DNA from: Paenibacillus melissococcoides
Lineage (GTDB): Bacteria; Bacillota; Bacilli; Paenibacillales; Paenibacillaceae
Assembly (NCBI GenBank): GCA_944800085.1
Contig: CALYLO010000001.1
Coordinates: 570,501-634,500, forward strand
DNA: 64,000 nucleotides
Direction: 5' to 3'
Part shown: piece after piece, positions 49,606 through 58,530 of the stretch
Layout: the number at the start of each line of letters is the position of its first letter
Position numbering within the stretch: the stretch's first letter is position 1
The notes under the pieces: generated by a model
The model's input: only the letters and a program-made list of their open reading frames with translations
Database searches by the model: none
What the model was told of the DNA's origin: nothing
Made by a program: the position numbers and the translations under genes

Positions 49606-50262
49606 ATGACGGCCAAGCCATTGGTAACGATTAAAGGCATGAAAGACGGCCTCGTGTTCCTGCTTGACGATCAGTGCGAATTTACAGACTTGTTGCAAGA
49701 ATTGCGCGACAAGCTTGACCATACACCGCATTTTTTCGACGGACCGCTTGTGTATGTCGATGTCAAGTTAGGAGCCCGTACCACTGCCGATGAGCAAAAG
49801 ACAGAGATGCTCAACATTTTGAGGCAGCGGGGGAATCTGCTAATCCGATCGCTGGAATCGGATGCCGATGTCAAGAAGGAAGCGCAAGGGTACCGCGTTC
49901 ACACGATGACCGGAATGGTTCGCTCGGGGCAGGTGCTCCGGCATGACGGGCATCTGCTGTTCCTTGGCGATGTCAATCCGGGCGGAATGATCATAAGCAG
50001 CGGAGACATATTCGTATTCGGAGCCCTGCGGGGCACAGCCCATGCCGGCGTCGATGGAGAGACCGGCGCGGTCATCGCCGCTTCGCTGTTTGCGCCGACG
50101 CAGCTGCGCATCGCGGATGTCATCAGCCGCCCGCCGGACGAATGGGGGGTATCGCAGGCTCATATGGAATTTGCGTATATCCATGACGGCATGATGCAAA
50201 TTGACAAAATCTCGCAGCTTCATCGCGTCCGCAAGGACATTACTTTGTTCAAAGGAGTGTAG
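49606..50262 (+). CDS. minC: Septum site-determining protein MinC
   Basis: FtsZ assembly inhibitor. The N-terminal domain has IKGMKDGLVFLLDD, and the C-terminal beta-helix includes SGQVLRHDGHLLFLGDVNPGGMIISSGDIFVFGALRGTAHAG, the MinC_C signature. 218 residues. GGGGAGGG precedes the ATG. It is 8 bases ahead of minD. The 212-base gap after mreD holds no gene I can support. Confidence 0.95.
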   Translation: MTAKPLVTIKGMKDGLVFLLDDQCEFTDLLQELRDKLDHTPHFFDGPLVYVDVKLGARTTADEQKTEMLNILRQRGNLLIRSLESDADVKKEAQGYRVHTMTGMVRSGQVLRHDGHLLFLGDVNPGGMIISSGDIFVFGALRGTAHAGVDGETGAVIAASLFAPTQLRIADVISRPPDEWGVSQAHMEFAYIHDGMMQIDKISQLHRVRKDITLFKGV

Positions 50263-50269
50263 AAGAACT

Positions 50270-51064
50270 ATGGGAGAGGCTATCGTCGTCACTTCGGGGA
50301 AAGGCGGCGTCGGCAAGACGACGACGTCGGCGAATTTGGGGACCGCGCTCGCTCTGCTCGGCAAAAAAGTATGCATGGTCGATACCGATATCGGCTTGCG
50401 CAACCTCGATGTCGTCATGGGGCTGGAGAATCGCATCATCTATGATATATGCGACGTGGCCGACGGCCGCTGCCGATTGAACCAAGCGCTTGTCAAGGAC
50501 AAGCGGTTCGATGAATTATACATGCTGCCTGCCGCCCAGACCAAAGACAAGGATGCGGTCTCGCCGGAGCAAGTAAAGGATATCATTCTCGAATTAAAGA
50601 AGGAATACGAATATATTATTATCGATTGCCCTGCCGGCATCGAACAAGGCTTCAAAAATGCCATCGCCGGGGCGGACCGCGCGATTGTCGTTACGACTCC
50701 GGAGAATGCGGCCGTACGCGATGCCGATCGCATTATCGGCCTGCTGGAAAATGCGAATGTCGGCTCGCCGAAGCTGATCGTGAACCGCATCCGCTCCAGC
50801 ATGGTGAAGAGCGGTGAGATGCTGGATCTGGACGATATTTTGCAGGTGCTGAATATCGAACTGCTCGGGATCGTGCCGGATGACGAACTCGTCATTCGGG
50901 CCGCGAATGCTGGGGAGCCGACCGTAATGAACCCGGATTCCCGCGCCGCGGTCGCTTACCGCAATATCGCCCGGCGCATTCTGGGGGATACGGTTCCGTT
51001 GATGCCGCTTGATCAGAAGAAGGGCGTGCTGACGCGGATGAAGAAGTTTTTTGGGATGGGTTGA
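50270..51064 (+). CDS. minD: Septum site-determining ATPase MinD
   Basis: Membrane-associated ATPase that recruits MinC. The deviant Walker A motif is GKGGVGKTT, with DTDIGLRNLD and IIIDCPAGIE following. The C-terminal amphipathic membrane-targeting helix is KKGVLTRMKKFFGMG. 264 residues. ATG 50270 with AAAGGAG upstream. The frame extends upstream but overlaps minC. Confidence 0.97.
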   Translation: MGEAIVVTSGKGGVGKTTTSANLGTALALLGKKVCMVDTDIGLRNLDVVMGLENRIIYDICDVADGRCRLNQALVKDKRFDELYMLPAAQTKDKDAVSPEQVKDIILELKKEYEYIIIDCPAGIEQGFKNAIAGADRAIVVTTPENAAVRDADRIIGLLENANVGSPKLIVNRIRSSMVKSGEMLDLDDILQVLNIELLGIVPDDELVIRAANAGEPTVMNPDSRAAVAYRNIARRILGDTVPLMPLDQKKGVLTRMKKFFGMG

Positions 51065-51070
51065 TGAGCA

Positions 51071-52222
51071 TTGCTTAACAAACTAAAACGGATTGATTGG
51101 GTTATCGTTGGAATTTTGCTTGTGTTTTCGGTTTTCAGCCCGCTTGTCATTTATAGTGCGACCCACGGGGGAGATCCGAGCTTTGCCAATACGGCGATGA
51201 AGACGGTTGTTTTCTATGGGGCCGGCTTTGTCGTCCTGTTCGGAACCGCGTTGTTCGATTACCGGATTTTGCTGAAAATATGGCCGGTTACGATGGGAGT
51301 AACGGTCCTGCTGCTCGTCGGCATCTTCTTTTTCGGCTCCAATCTAAACGGCGCAATTGGCTGGTACAATATTGGGACGTTCTCGTTCCAGCCGGCGGAG
51401 ATAGCCAAGATTGCGCTTATTTTCGCCTTGGCTCAGCTGCTGGGACGACGCGGCGGGGATCCGCTCACGTTCACCAAAGACTTGTTGCCGGTGGCGCTTG
51501 TGACGCTGGTGCCGTTCACGCTCGTCGTTGTCCAGCCGGATTTGGGCAATGCCATCATCTATATTGTTATTTTCATCGGCATGCTCTGGATCGGCGGGAT
51601 TAAGCTGCGGCATGTGCTGATTGGTCTCGTGGCCGTCTCGCTGCTGGCCGGGTCGGTCTATGTTGCCTTCACGACGTTCCGTGAAGAGACCAAAGCGTTT
51701 TTTACCGATGTCGTCAAGCATCAGCACTGGTTCACGCGCATCGATACGTTCATTAATCCGTCCTTGGCATCGTCGGATGCCAATCATCAATCCAAATACG
51801 CCATGATCGCGATCGGCTCCGGAGGGTTGTCCGGAGACGGGTATATGAAGGGGGAATTGAAGCGAAGAAGCTTCATTCCATATACGTACTCGGACGCGAT
51901 CTTCGTCGTCATCGGGGAGGAGTTCGGCTTCCAGGGCTCATCGATACTCCTGCTGCTCTATTTCTTATTGATATACAGGATGATTCTCATCGCCTTCCAG
52001 TGCTATGACTTGAGGGGCTCCTATATCATCATCGGCATCGTGTCCATGTTCGTATTTCAGATACTTGAAAATATCGGCATGATGATCGGTCTGATGCCGG
52101 TGACGGGGATTACGCTGCCCTTCATCAGCTACGGGGGAACTTCCTTGCTGCTGAATATGTTTTGCATCGGTTTGGTGATGAGCATACGCATATATCAAGA
52201 GAAGTATCAGATTGAAGACTGA
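51071..52222 (+). CDS. rodA: RodA/FtsW-family peptidoglycan glycosyltransferase
   Basis: SEDS polymerase with about ten transmembrane helices over 383 residues. The catalytic Asp region is VVQPDLGNA. GEEFGFQG and LPFISYGGTSLL are SEDS signatures. Position after mreBCD-minCD suggests the RodA branch (elongation), though FtsW/SpoVE roles cannot be excluded. TTG start at 51071, 6 bases after minD. Confidence 0.93.
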   Translation: MLNKLKRIDWVIVGILLVFSVFSPLVIYSATHGGDPSFANTAMKTVVFYGAGFVVLFGTALFDYRILLKIWPVTMGVTVLLLVGIFFFGSNLNGAIGWYNIGTFSFQPAEIAKIALIFALAQLLGRRGGDPLTFTKDLLPVALVTLVPFTLVVVQPDLGNAIIYIVIFIGMLWIGGIKLRHVLIGLVAVSLLAGSVYVAFTTFREETKAFFTDVVKHQHWFTRIDTFINPSLASSDANHQSKYAMIAIGSGGLSGDGYMKGELKRRSFIPYTYSDAIFVVIGEEFGFQGSSILLLLYFLLIYRMILIAFQCYDLRGSYIIIGIVSMFVFQILENIGMMIGLMPVTGITLPFISYGGTSLLLNMFCIGLVMSIRIYQEKYQIED

Positions 52223-52279
52223 AGATTCAAGTTTGAAGATTGAAGGAAGGAAGCCGGAACGGTATAGGCTGTCAAGAAG

Positions 52280-52331
52280 AGGCTTTACTGTCTGCATCCG
52301 CTTGGAGGATATAGACAGTAGGGCCTTTTTT
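52280..52331 (+). terminator. rodA terminator
   Basis: AGAGGC..ACTGTCT pairs with AGACAGT..GGCCT, followed by TTTTTT. Confidence 0.75.
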
Positions 52332-52379
52332 GCCGTTGAAGGGATAGAAGAGCCAAGCAGGTTCTTCAACGCCCCTTGC

Positions 52380-52850
52380 GATGAGTATCCCCATACTTCA
52401 GAAGCAGAAGACAACGCAGCCTCTAATGGCCCGGCCCCCCCGGGAAAAACTCAGTAGACGTATGATCTACTTCTGTCTCTCATGTACCATATCCCCTTCT
52501 TTCTGTACCTTATGGATAATATCCCTGAAACTCAGGCAGTGGAGTGAGCCCGACTGCTTTTTATGAATGGTCTCCCTGAGCCTCAGGTTGCTACGCAAGG
52601 GGGGCATGCCTCCTAATAAAACCGCATGCCTCCTTATAAAGAGTATCTCTATAGATCAAGAAGTAAGCATACCTATAGTACAGGAAGTAAAGCACATCAG
52701 TTCAGAACGTAAGCACATATTCCCCTGAGAAGTAAGCAGCAATATCCCAGAGAATCAGGAGCAAGTAAGTTCATCTGGTTCTTTTCATCAATATCCCGGA
52801 AGTTCAGGACAGGCGAGTATCCCCTTAATTCAGGATGATGGGTTCAGAAA
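52380..52850. repeat. Degenerate repeat cluster downstream of rodA
   Basis: At least six imperfect modules of the form TATCCCC...TTCAG.A.G, often with a preceding CTTATG or TCATCAA (for example near 52386, 52487, 52505, 52575, 52793 and 52818). They match the module at 19376-19515. The 52332-53030 stretch has no convincing gene. Confidence 0.55.
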
Positions 52851-53030
52851 GGTAGGCATGTAAACTGTCGGTTAAAACGATGGAGCGAAAAGACCGAGAT
52901 AATTTATGGTACAGGAGAAATCTTACTGACTGAGAAAATTTTTTACTAAGTAGTGGACGCTTAATTACAAGGCCCGAAAATGATACGTAGTAATCCCGTC
53001 GGCACAAATGTAGGTCCTATCTAGGTTCAT

Positions 53031-53948
53031 TTAGGCAGCTGTAAGAGAACGAACGTAATTCTTCGAGGGGGAGGCTCGCCTTAGGTACCGGCCTCTCGCC
53101 CCGTTATCGGCGCAGCATATCGCGGCTAAGGACTCCCAGCCTGCCGCTTGGCGGGCGATGGCATTTTCCCGGTAACAAAATTCGTCCAAATAATACTGCA
53201 AATACTTACCGCTTATCCCGCGGAACGTATCACATAACCATCTTTGCGCTCGCCTGAACACGGTATACAATGGACTGTTATACTTGACGCGAAAGCGCTG
53301 GCGGATAATGCAGATCATGGAATCCGGAGCAGAGACATGTTCAGCGATAAAGCTGCCGCGGCCGCAAGGAAGAAGCAGCTTGCCGGACATGTGCTGCCGG
53401 TTAACCTGCTTCATTTTATATTGGTGTTCCTCCCCATTCGGAGCCAGCGAGGCCGCCACAATAATCGCCTGCTCCCGCGGAGCGAGATCGACACTCGGAT
53501 AAAGACGAGGGCCATTAAAGGCAATAAAGCCATGCACACGATGCTCGAGCCGCTCTTCTTCATCGGCACAGCTCATCGCGATACGAATCTTATGAAGCAT
53601 TGCCCATGCCGTCTTGTAGGTAACATTGATAGTCGAACGAAGTCTGACCGCATTAATCCCTTCCTTCGGATTGGAGACAAGCCAAATTGCAGCCATCCAT
53701 TTCCGCAAAGAGGTTCTGCTGCCCTCGAGGATCGTGCCCGCAGTCAAGGATGTCTGATGCCGGCACTCGCAGCATTCATACAGAGGCAGCCGTCGTGTCC
53801 GGATCAGATAGGCGCGAACATGCCGGCAGTTTGGACAGCGAAAGCCGTTAGGCCATTTCATCGCAAATATAGCAGAAATGCATGCTTCTTCTGTAGGGAA
53901 TTGATCCATTAACTCCTCCAACGTGCCAATCTTCGTCAAGATATCCAT
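53031..53948 (-). CDS. IS1595-like protein lacking catalytic residues
   Basis: 305 residues, uninterrupted. An N-terminal zinc ribbon (CPNCRH... CCECRH) is followed by the IS1595-family helical part (GTILEGSRTSLRKWMAAIWLVSN; AWAMLHKIRIAM) and the family's C-terminal end (GKYLQYYLDEFCYREN). In place of the catalytic VEVDE motif it reads GFIAFNG, and the later H-x-N-x-x-E is reduced to KYNSPLY. So transposition chemistry looks lost although the frame is intact. AGGAGGAGG precedes the ATG, behind a promoter with two LexA-type palindromes. No terminal inverted repeats were seen. Best read as a domesticated DNA-binding protein. Confidence 0.8.
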   Translation of the reverse strand: MDILTKIGTLEELMDQFPTEEACISAIFAMKWPNGFRCPNCRHVRAYLIRTRRLPLYECCECRHQTSLTAGTILEGSRTSLRKWMAAIWLVSNPKEGINAVRLRSTINVTYKTAWAMLHKIRIAMSCADEEERLEHRVHGFIAFNGPRLYPSVDLAPREQAIIVAASLAPNGEEHQYKMKQVNRQHMSGKLLLPCGRGSFIAEHVSAPDSMICIIRQRFRVKYNSPLYTVFRRAQRWLCDTFRGISGKYLQYYLDEFCYRENAIARQAAGWESLAAICCADNGARGRYLRRASPSKNYVRSLTAA

Positions 53949-53980
53949 GATAGCAGCCTCCTCCTAAATTGGAATAAAAC

Positions 53981-54029
53981 AAACGTATGTTCTTATTTTT
54001 ATTTTACCAAACATATGTTTCCATGTAAA
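53981..54029 (-). promoter_or_regulatory. Promoter with two LexA (SOS) box-like palindromes
   Basis: Reading the minus strand: TTTACA (54024-54029), 17-base spacer, TAAAAT (54001-54006). AAACATATGTTT (54009-54020) fills the spacer, and GAACATACGTTT (53981-53992) lies at about +2. The second fits the Firmicute LexA/DinR consensus GAACRNRYGTTY fully, and the first differs by one base. The start codon is 33 bases further on. Confidence 0.7.
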
Positions 54030-54125
54030 GTCTATTACTGGAAGCGAACTCGGTTTTGCTATAAAGATTGGATTGAGGGATTGTCAATCTATTTAGTGAA
54101 ATCGTTATATTTAAGGTTTGATTTG

Positions 54126-54207
54126 CCTGAGCGCTTGGGAAATTGACCATAAGCTTGCCGGGGGGATCAGAGTTCAAAGCCTGAGCGCTTGGGAGACTAT
54201 GCAAAAG
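54126..54207. repeat. Two copies of a repeat related to the 19.7-kb minisatellite
   Basis: CCTGAGCGCTTGGGA occurs at 54126 and 54180. The second copy continues GACTATGCAAAAG, matching the core of the units at 19665-19945 with about three differences. Confidence 0.75.
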
Positions 54208-54353
54208 ACCGCGAACAGCATGTATGCACGGGATTGGGGACGCAAGGGTAAGAGGCTGGCAGCAGGCAATCTAAGAATGAGTGAGGCGGCTCGAGCGTTC
54301 GCACCCAATTCAAAGAACGAATAAGGCAAAGTCAATCTGGCGGGAAGGCTTGT

Positions 54354-54382
54354 TCATAACCGGTGAGAGCTTGTCATACACA
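54354..54382 (+). promoter_or_regulatory. Putative sigma-E promoter of spoIVFA-spoIVFB
   Basis: TCATAAC (54354-54360), 14-base spacer, CATACACA (54375-54382). The -10 element matches CATACAHT at 7 of 8 and the -35 element is a partial match. The B. subtilis spoIVF operon is sigma-E controlled. Confidence 0.45.
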
Positions 54383-54497
54383 TGGGATAAAGGAGCGTTT
54401 GACTAGGGGGGAAGGCTCGATTTTCGAGACAGCAGATGTCAAGACGTATGCAGGCAGATATCGATCAAGAGGATATCAATGAAGGGATGAGAAAGCC

Positions 54498-55451
54498 ATG
54501 ATCGAGGACATTCGCCGTCGGCGGCAAGAACGAATTCGGGAAATCATCAGTCAAGAACAGCGGTCATCCGAGGCGGAGCGCCGGCATGAAGCCGGGACGT
54601 CCATCCTGCCCGTCCAGCACTCCGAGCATGAGCCGCCGAATATTCGACCCGCTCAGACGGCTGCGCCTGGGACGGTCGAAATTCCCGGCGATAGTGACGA
54701 GATGGGCGGGCATCCTTCGCTTCGACTGAACGAATTGGAATTTCTCGCCGATTCGCCCGATCCGGAACGGTTGTGGAAGGCGTCGCAGCGGCAATGGCAT
54801 GAACGCTACGGATGGGAGCAGGAAAGGAAAGGCGGGTTCTGGCGATCTTTTCGCACGCGAATGGTGCTGTCCGTCCTGTTGTTCGCTGCGGCGTTCGCGA
54901 TCTTCCGCTTCCCTGCGGATTGGAATGAGCCGGCGAGGCAGTGGATCGGAAGGAGCTTGACCGAGGAAATGGACATGCGCCCAATCGCGGCCTGGTATGA
55001 GCGGATGTTCTCCGGCTCGCCCTCTTTCATCCCGCTGTTCCAAGGAAAGCGGAATGAAGCGGCATCGGTTCAAGGGGGACTGTCGCTGCATCCCCCTGTC
55101 AAGGGGACGGTGCTGCAGCCGTTCGATATGAACCGCAACGGGATCCGGATTGCTGCCGACACCGGGACCGAGGGTTCTGCCGAGGTGATGAGCGTGGCGA
55201 CGGGACGGGTTACGGAAGTAAACCGCCGGGCGGAGGATGATATCCAGGTTACGGTTCAGCATGCATTGGGCGTGGTCAGCATATACGGCGGTCTCGCCGC
55301 CAGCGAGGTGAAGGTGAACGATTGGCTGGAGGAGGGGGAAGCTGTGGGCACGTTGGGAAGTCCGGCGGAAGATCGTACTCCGGCGCTTTATTTCGCCCTT
55401 TTGCGGGACGGGGAGTACATTGATCCGACGGATGTGATCGCTTTTGATTAA
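54498..55451 (+). CDS. spoIVFA: SpoIVFA-like regulator with degenerate M23 domain
   Basis: 317 residues: a long charged cytoplasmic N-terminus, one transmembrane helix (about 118-135) and a C-terminal LytM-fold domain (GTVLQPFDMNRNGIRIAAD... ALYFALLRDGEYIDP). The zinc ligands of active M23 enzymes are absent (no HxxxD, and LYFAL replaces HLHFE), as expected for SpoIVFA. It anchors and inhibits SpoIVFB in the outer forespore membrane. Overlaps spoIVFB, so the two should be co-translated. Confidence 0.88.
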   Translation: MIEDIRRRRQERIREIISQEQRSSEAERRHEAGTSILPVQHSEHEPPNIRPAQTAAPGTVEIPGDSDEMGGHPSLRLNELEFLADSPDPERLWKASQRQWHERYGWEQERKGGFWRSFRTRMVLSVLLFAAAFAIFRFPADWNEPARQWIGRSLTEEMDMRPIAAWYERMFSGSPSFIPLFQGKRNEAASVQGGLSLHPPVKGTVLQPFDMNRNGIRIAADTGTEGSAEVMSVATGRVTEVNRRAEDDIQVTVQHALGVVSIYGGLAASEVKVNDWLEEGEAVGTLGSPAEDRTPALYFALLRDGEYIDPTDVIAFD

Positions 55452-56304
55452 ATGGGGAGGAACCGTCTATACACTGCATCCTTTGTTTATCCTCCTGCTG
55501 GCCATGGCGGCCGTGACGGGATATATTTTGGAGCTGCTGACTCTGTTCGTTATCGTGATTGTGCATGAAATGGGGCATGTCACAGCGGCGCGCATGTTCG
55601 GCTGGACGATATCGGAAGTGAAGCTGCTGCCCTTCGGCGGCGTGGCGGAGACGGAGGACGGAAGTCTGGCTCCGGCATGGCAGGAGTGGCTGGTCATGGC
55701 CGCAGGGCCGCTGCAGAATGGTATCATGATCGGACTTGCCCTGTTGTTCGAGCAGTGGGGGTGGTGGGGAAGCGCTTGGACGGACGATTTCATTCGGGCG
55801 AATGCGTTCATCGGATTGTTCAATTTGCTTCCGGTGCTGCCGCTCGATGGCGGGCGCATGCTGCAAGCAGCCGCTTCGCTATGGTTCAGTTATTACAAGA
55901 CGCTGCTTATCGGGGCCCGAGTGAGCATGGCGGTCAGCGCTGCGATTGCGGCTTACAGCGTCATTCCGCTGTTCACGGGCGGAAAAGTGAATTTGAACCT
56001 GCTTGTGCTGGGAATCTTCCTCTTATGGTCCAATTGGGAGGAGTGGAAGAACGTGCCTTATCGTTTTCTGCGCTTCCTGATGGCCCGTCCCGCCCGGCTT
56101 CGCAAATGGGAACGAAGCGGCTGTCTCGGCAGGCCGATCGTGGCGGAGATCGGCTGGCCGCTGTCCGGGCTGCTGCGCTTGCTTCGCCGGGATGAATATC
56201 ATTTTATTTATGTCATGGACCCTGAAGGGGTGATTAAACGTATCATTCCCGAACAGCGTGCGATTGATGCCTATTTTGACGAGCCCGGGGGAGAGCGGAA
56301 GTGA
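55444..56304 (+). CDS. spoIVFB: SpoIVFB site-2-type metalloprotease
   Basis: Intramembrane protease that cleaves pro-sigma-K. Zinc motif HEMGH (His41, Glu42, His45), and the second signature is NLLPVLPLDGGR with Asp135 as third ligand. Several transmembrane helices are followed by a C-terminal CBS-like segment (DEYHFIYVMDPEGVIKRII). The TTG start overlaps the spoIVFA stop. 286 residues, the normal length. Confidence 0.93.
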   Translation: MIKWGGTVYTLHPLFILLLAMAAVTGYILELLTLFVIVIVHEMGHVTAARMFGWTISEVKLLPFGGVAETEDGSLAPAWQEWLVMAAGPLQNGIMIGLALLFEQWGWWGSAWTDDFIRANAFIGLFNLLPVLPLDGGRMLQAAASLWFSYYKTLLIGARVSMAVSAAIAAYSVIPLFTGGKVNLNLLVLGIFLLWSNWEEWKNVPYRFLRFLMARPARLRKWERSGCLGRPIVAEIGWPLSGLLRLLRRDEYHFIYVMDPEGVIKRIIPEQRAIDAYFDEPGGERK

Positions 56305-56438
56305 GCGGGCGCGCATCGTGGCGGCTGCCGCTTCCGTTTTCCTATTATTTTGATCGGAAAGCATACCGGTTTGGTATGTTCACTGCCTCCTGCTTCATGT
56401 TACAATGGAAGATGACGCGCTGTAACAGAGGTGATACC

Positions 56439-57686
56439 ATGAAACAAATGATTGTTCACTGCGAGGAACAAGTCACGCAAATGGCATTGTTGGAACATGG
56501 TCGGCTCGTCGAATATGCAGTCGAACAAGCCACGGGAACTACGTCGGTCGGAAGCTTTTACAAGGGCCGCGTAGTGAATGTTCTTCCGGGAATGCAGGCT
56601 GCATTTGTGGACATCGGTCAGAAGAAGAACGCATTTCTGTATGTTGATGATTGTTTGCACCCGCATTTGGAGAAGCAGCCGAAGCAGAAGCCTCCGATAA
56701 CCAGCTTGCTTCGTGTTGGACAGGAGCTTATTGTCCAAGTGATGAAGGAGGCGCTGGGGGGCAAGGGCGCCCGTGTGACGACCCATTACTCGCTGCCAGG
56801 CCGCTATTCGGTCTATATGCCTAACGCCGATTATATCGGAGTATCCAAGAAGATTGAGCAGGAAGCGGAACGAAACCGCCTGAAGCAGCTTGCCGAAGAG
56901 CTGCGCGAGAACGAGGAAGGCATGATTATCCGCACCGTGGCGGAGGGAGAGTCGCGAGAGACGCTGCAAGGCGATATCGAGACGCTCCGCGAGCTGTGGA
57001 AGCGAATTACGCTTCGTTCGGCGCAAGCGGAAGCGCCTGCCCTGCTGCACCATGATCTGAACATGGTGGAGCGGCTGGTGCGGGACGCCTTCTCGCGGGA
57101 TGTCGATCAGTTGCTGATTGACAATGTCCGCCAAGCCGAGCGGTTACATACGTTCGTCCGATCGGTCGCCCCTGATTTGGAGAACCGGATTCATACGTAT
57201 AGGGAAGCGGACCCGTTGTTCCGGCGCTATCATATCCATGAGCAGCTGGACAAGGCGTTCCAGCGCAAAACGTGGCTGGAAAGCGGAGGCTATCTGGTAT
57301 GGGATCAGACGGAAGCTTTAACCGTTGTTGACGTGAACACGGGGAAATATACGGGGACAAGCCATCTCGAAGAGACCGTGTATACTACGAATATGGAAGC
57401 TGCGGAGGAAATCGCGCGTCTCATCCGTCTGCGGGATATCGGAGGCATCATCATTGTCGATTTCATCGACATGGATACGGAAGAGCATCGGCAGCACGTG
57501 GTCGAACGGCTGGAGACGATGGTGAAGAAAGACAGGACGAAATGTCTGGTCGTCGGCTGGACGAAGCTTGGCTTGCTGGAGCTGACCCGCAAAAAAGTGC
57601 GGGAACAGGTAATGAACCAGTTCCTTCAGCCATGTTCCTCTTGCGGGGGAAGCGGATGGGAGCCGGCACAAATTCCTAGCCGTTAA
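56439..57686 (+). CDS. rng: Ribonuclease E/G family endoribonuclease
   Basis: 415 residues. An S1-type RNA-binding region near the start (SFYKGRVVNVLPGMQAAFVDIGQKKNAFLYVDD) is followed by the catalytic DNase-I-like domain with metal ligands in VVDVNTGKY and VDFIDM, and the Zn-link-like CSSCGG motif. Compact length fits RNase G more than RNase E. B. subtilis lacks this family. AGAGGTGA precedes ATG 56439. The upstream 46-codon extension is unlikely. It lies between spoIVFB and rplU. Confidence 0.92.
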   Translation: MKQMIVHCEEQVTQMALLEHGRLVEYAVEQATGTTSVGSFYKGRVVNVLPGMQAAFVDIGQKKNAFLYVDDCLHPHLEKQPKQKPPITSLLRVGQELIVQVMKEALGGKGARVTTHYSLPGRYSVYMPNADYIGVSKKIEQEAERNRLKQLAEELRENEEGMIIRTVAEGESRETLQGDIETLRELWKRITLRSAQAEAPALLHHDLNMVERLVRDAFSRDVDQLLIDNVRQAERLHTFVRSVAPDLENRIHTYREADPLFRRYHIHEQLDKAFQRKTWLESGGYLVWDQTEALTVVDVNTGKYTGTSHLEETVYTTNMEAAEEIARLIRLRDIGGIIIVDFIDMDTEEHRQHVVERLETMVKKDRTKCLVVGWTKLGLLELTRKKVREQVMNQFLQPCSSCGGSGWEPAQIPSR

Positions 57687-57700
57687 TGGAACGCAAAGGG

Positions 57701-57729
57701 TTGTATTTTGTAATTAATTGTGCTACAAT
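57701..57729 (+). promoter_or_regulatory. Promoter of rplU-prp-rpmA
   Basis: TTGTAT (57701-57706), 17-base spacer, TACAAT (57724-57729). Confidence 0.75.
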
Positions 57730-57734
57730 CTATA

Positions 57735-57850
57735 AGTATGTGTCTAGTGAAGTTGCTTACACATGCTGTAACCGCTCCGGACAGGTTCCAAGCATGAGGC
57801 TGGAAGCAGCGTCATCACCTGATTCAGGCGAGTCTGAGACATGAGGAGGT
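57735..57850 (+). promoter_or_regulatory. Likely L21 leader RNA
   Basis: The roughly 115-base untranslated leader between the promoter and rplU is structured, with GC-rich pairable stretches (CCGGACAGG, AGCATGAGGCTGG, GTCATCACC). Firmicute rplU genes carry a known L21 leader (Rfam family). I did not fold this one, so the call rests on position and length. Confidence 0.5.
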
Positions 57851-57858
57851 GCAACACA

Positions 57859-58170
57859 ATGTATGCAATTATCGAAACTGGCGGCAAGCAGTACAAAGTT
57901 CAAGCGGGCGATGTATTGTACATCGAGAAGCTGAACGCTGCAGAAGGCGACAGCGTAACATTCGATCGCGTATTGGCGGTATCGAAGGACGGCGGCCTCG
58001 TTACAGGCACACCGGTTGTATCCGGCGCTGCGGTAACGGCGAAGGTAGAGAAGCATGGAAAAGGCGCGAAAATTGTCGTGTACAAGTACAAAGCGAAAAA
58101 GAACTACCGTCGCAAGCAAGGTCATCGCCAACCGTACACAAAAGTAACGATCGAGAACATTCAGGCGTAA
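57859..58170 (+). CDS. rplU: 50S ribosomal protein L21
   Basis: 103 residues. Signature [17 protein letters not shown] at the start and [16 protein letters not shown] near the end. GAGGAGGT is 8 bases before ATG 57859. First gene of the L21-Prp-L27 operon. Confidence 0.97.
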   Translation: MYAIIETGGKQYKVQAGDVLYIEKLNAAEGDSVTFDRVLAVSKDGGLVTGTPVVSGAAVTAKVEKHGKGAKIVVYKYKAKKNYRRKQGHRQPYTKVTIENIQA

Positions 58171-58180
58171 GAGGTGCCGG

Positions 58181-58516
58181 ATGATTCGCGTTACAGTTAG
58201 GCGGAAGCCGGATCGATCTATCGCTGGCTTCTCGATTGAGGGCCACGCGGATTATGCTCCCCACGGAGAAGACATCGTATGTGCGGGTGTCTCGGCCGTG
58301 TCGGTGGGCGCAGCCAATGCCATTGAGGTTCTGACTGGCGTTGAACTGGAGTGCGAGATGAAGGACGGCTTCTTGAGCGGAACGGTTCCGTTCATCGAGC
58401 GGAAGGACATCGAAGCGCAGGTTCAGTTGCTGCTGGAATCGATGATCATTGGGTTGCAAAGTATCGAAGCTTCATACGAATCGTATCTTCAGATAGAAGA
58501 ACTAATGACAACATAA
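58181..58516 (+). CDS. prp: Ribosomal-processing cysteine protease Prp
   Basis: 111 residues, formerly YsxB. The catalytic dyad His22 (GHADYA) and Cys34 ([10 protein letters not shown]) occupy the same residues as in S. aureus Prp. It removes the N-terminal extension of L27, which is encoded by the next gene. 10 bases after rplU. Confidence 0.94.
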   Translation: MIRVTVRRKPDRSIAGFSIEGHADYAPHGEDIVCAGVSAVSVGAANAIEVLTGVELECEMKDGFLSGTVPFIERKDIEAQVQLLLESMIIGLQSIEASYESYLQIEELMTT

Positions 58517-58530
58517 AGGAGGTAGACAAC

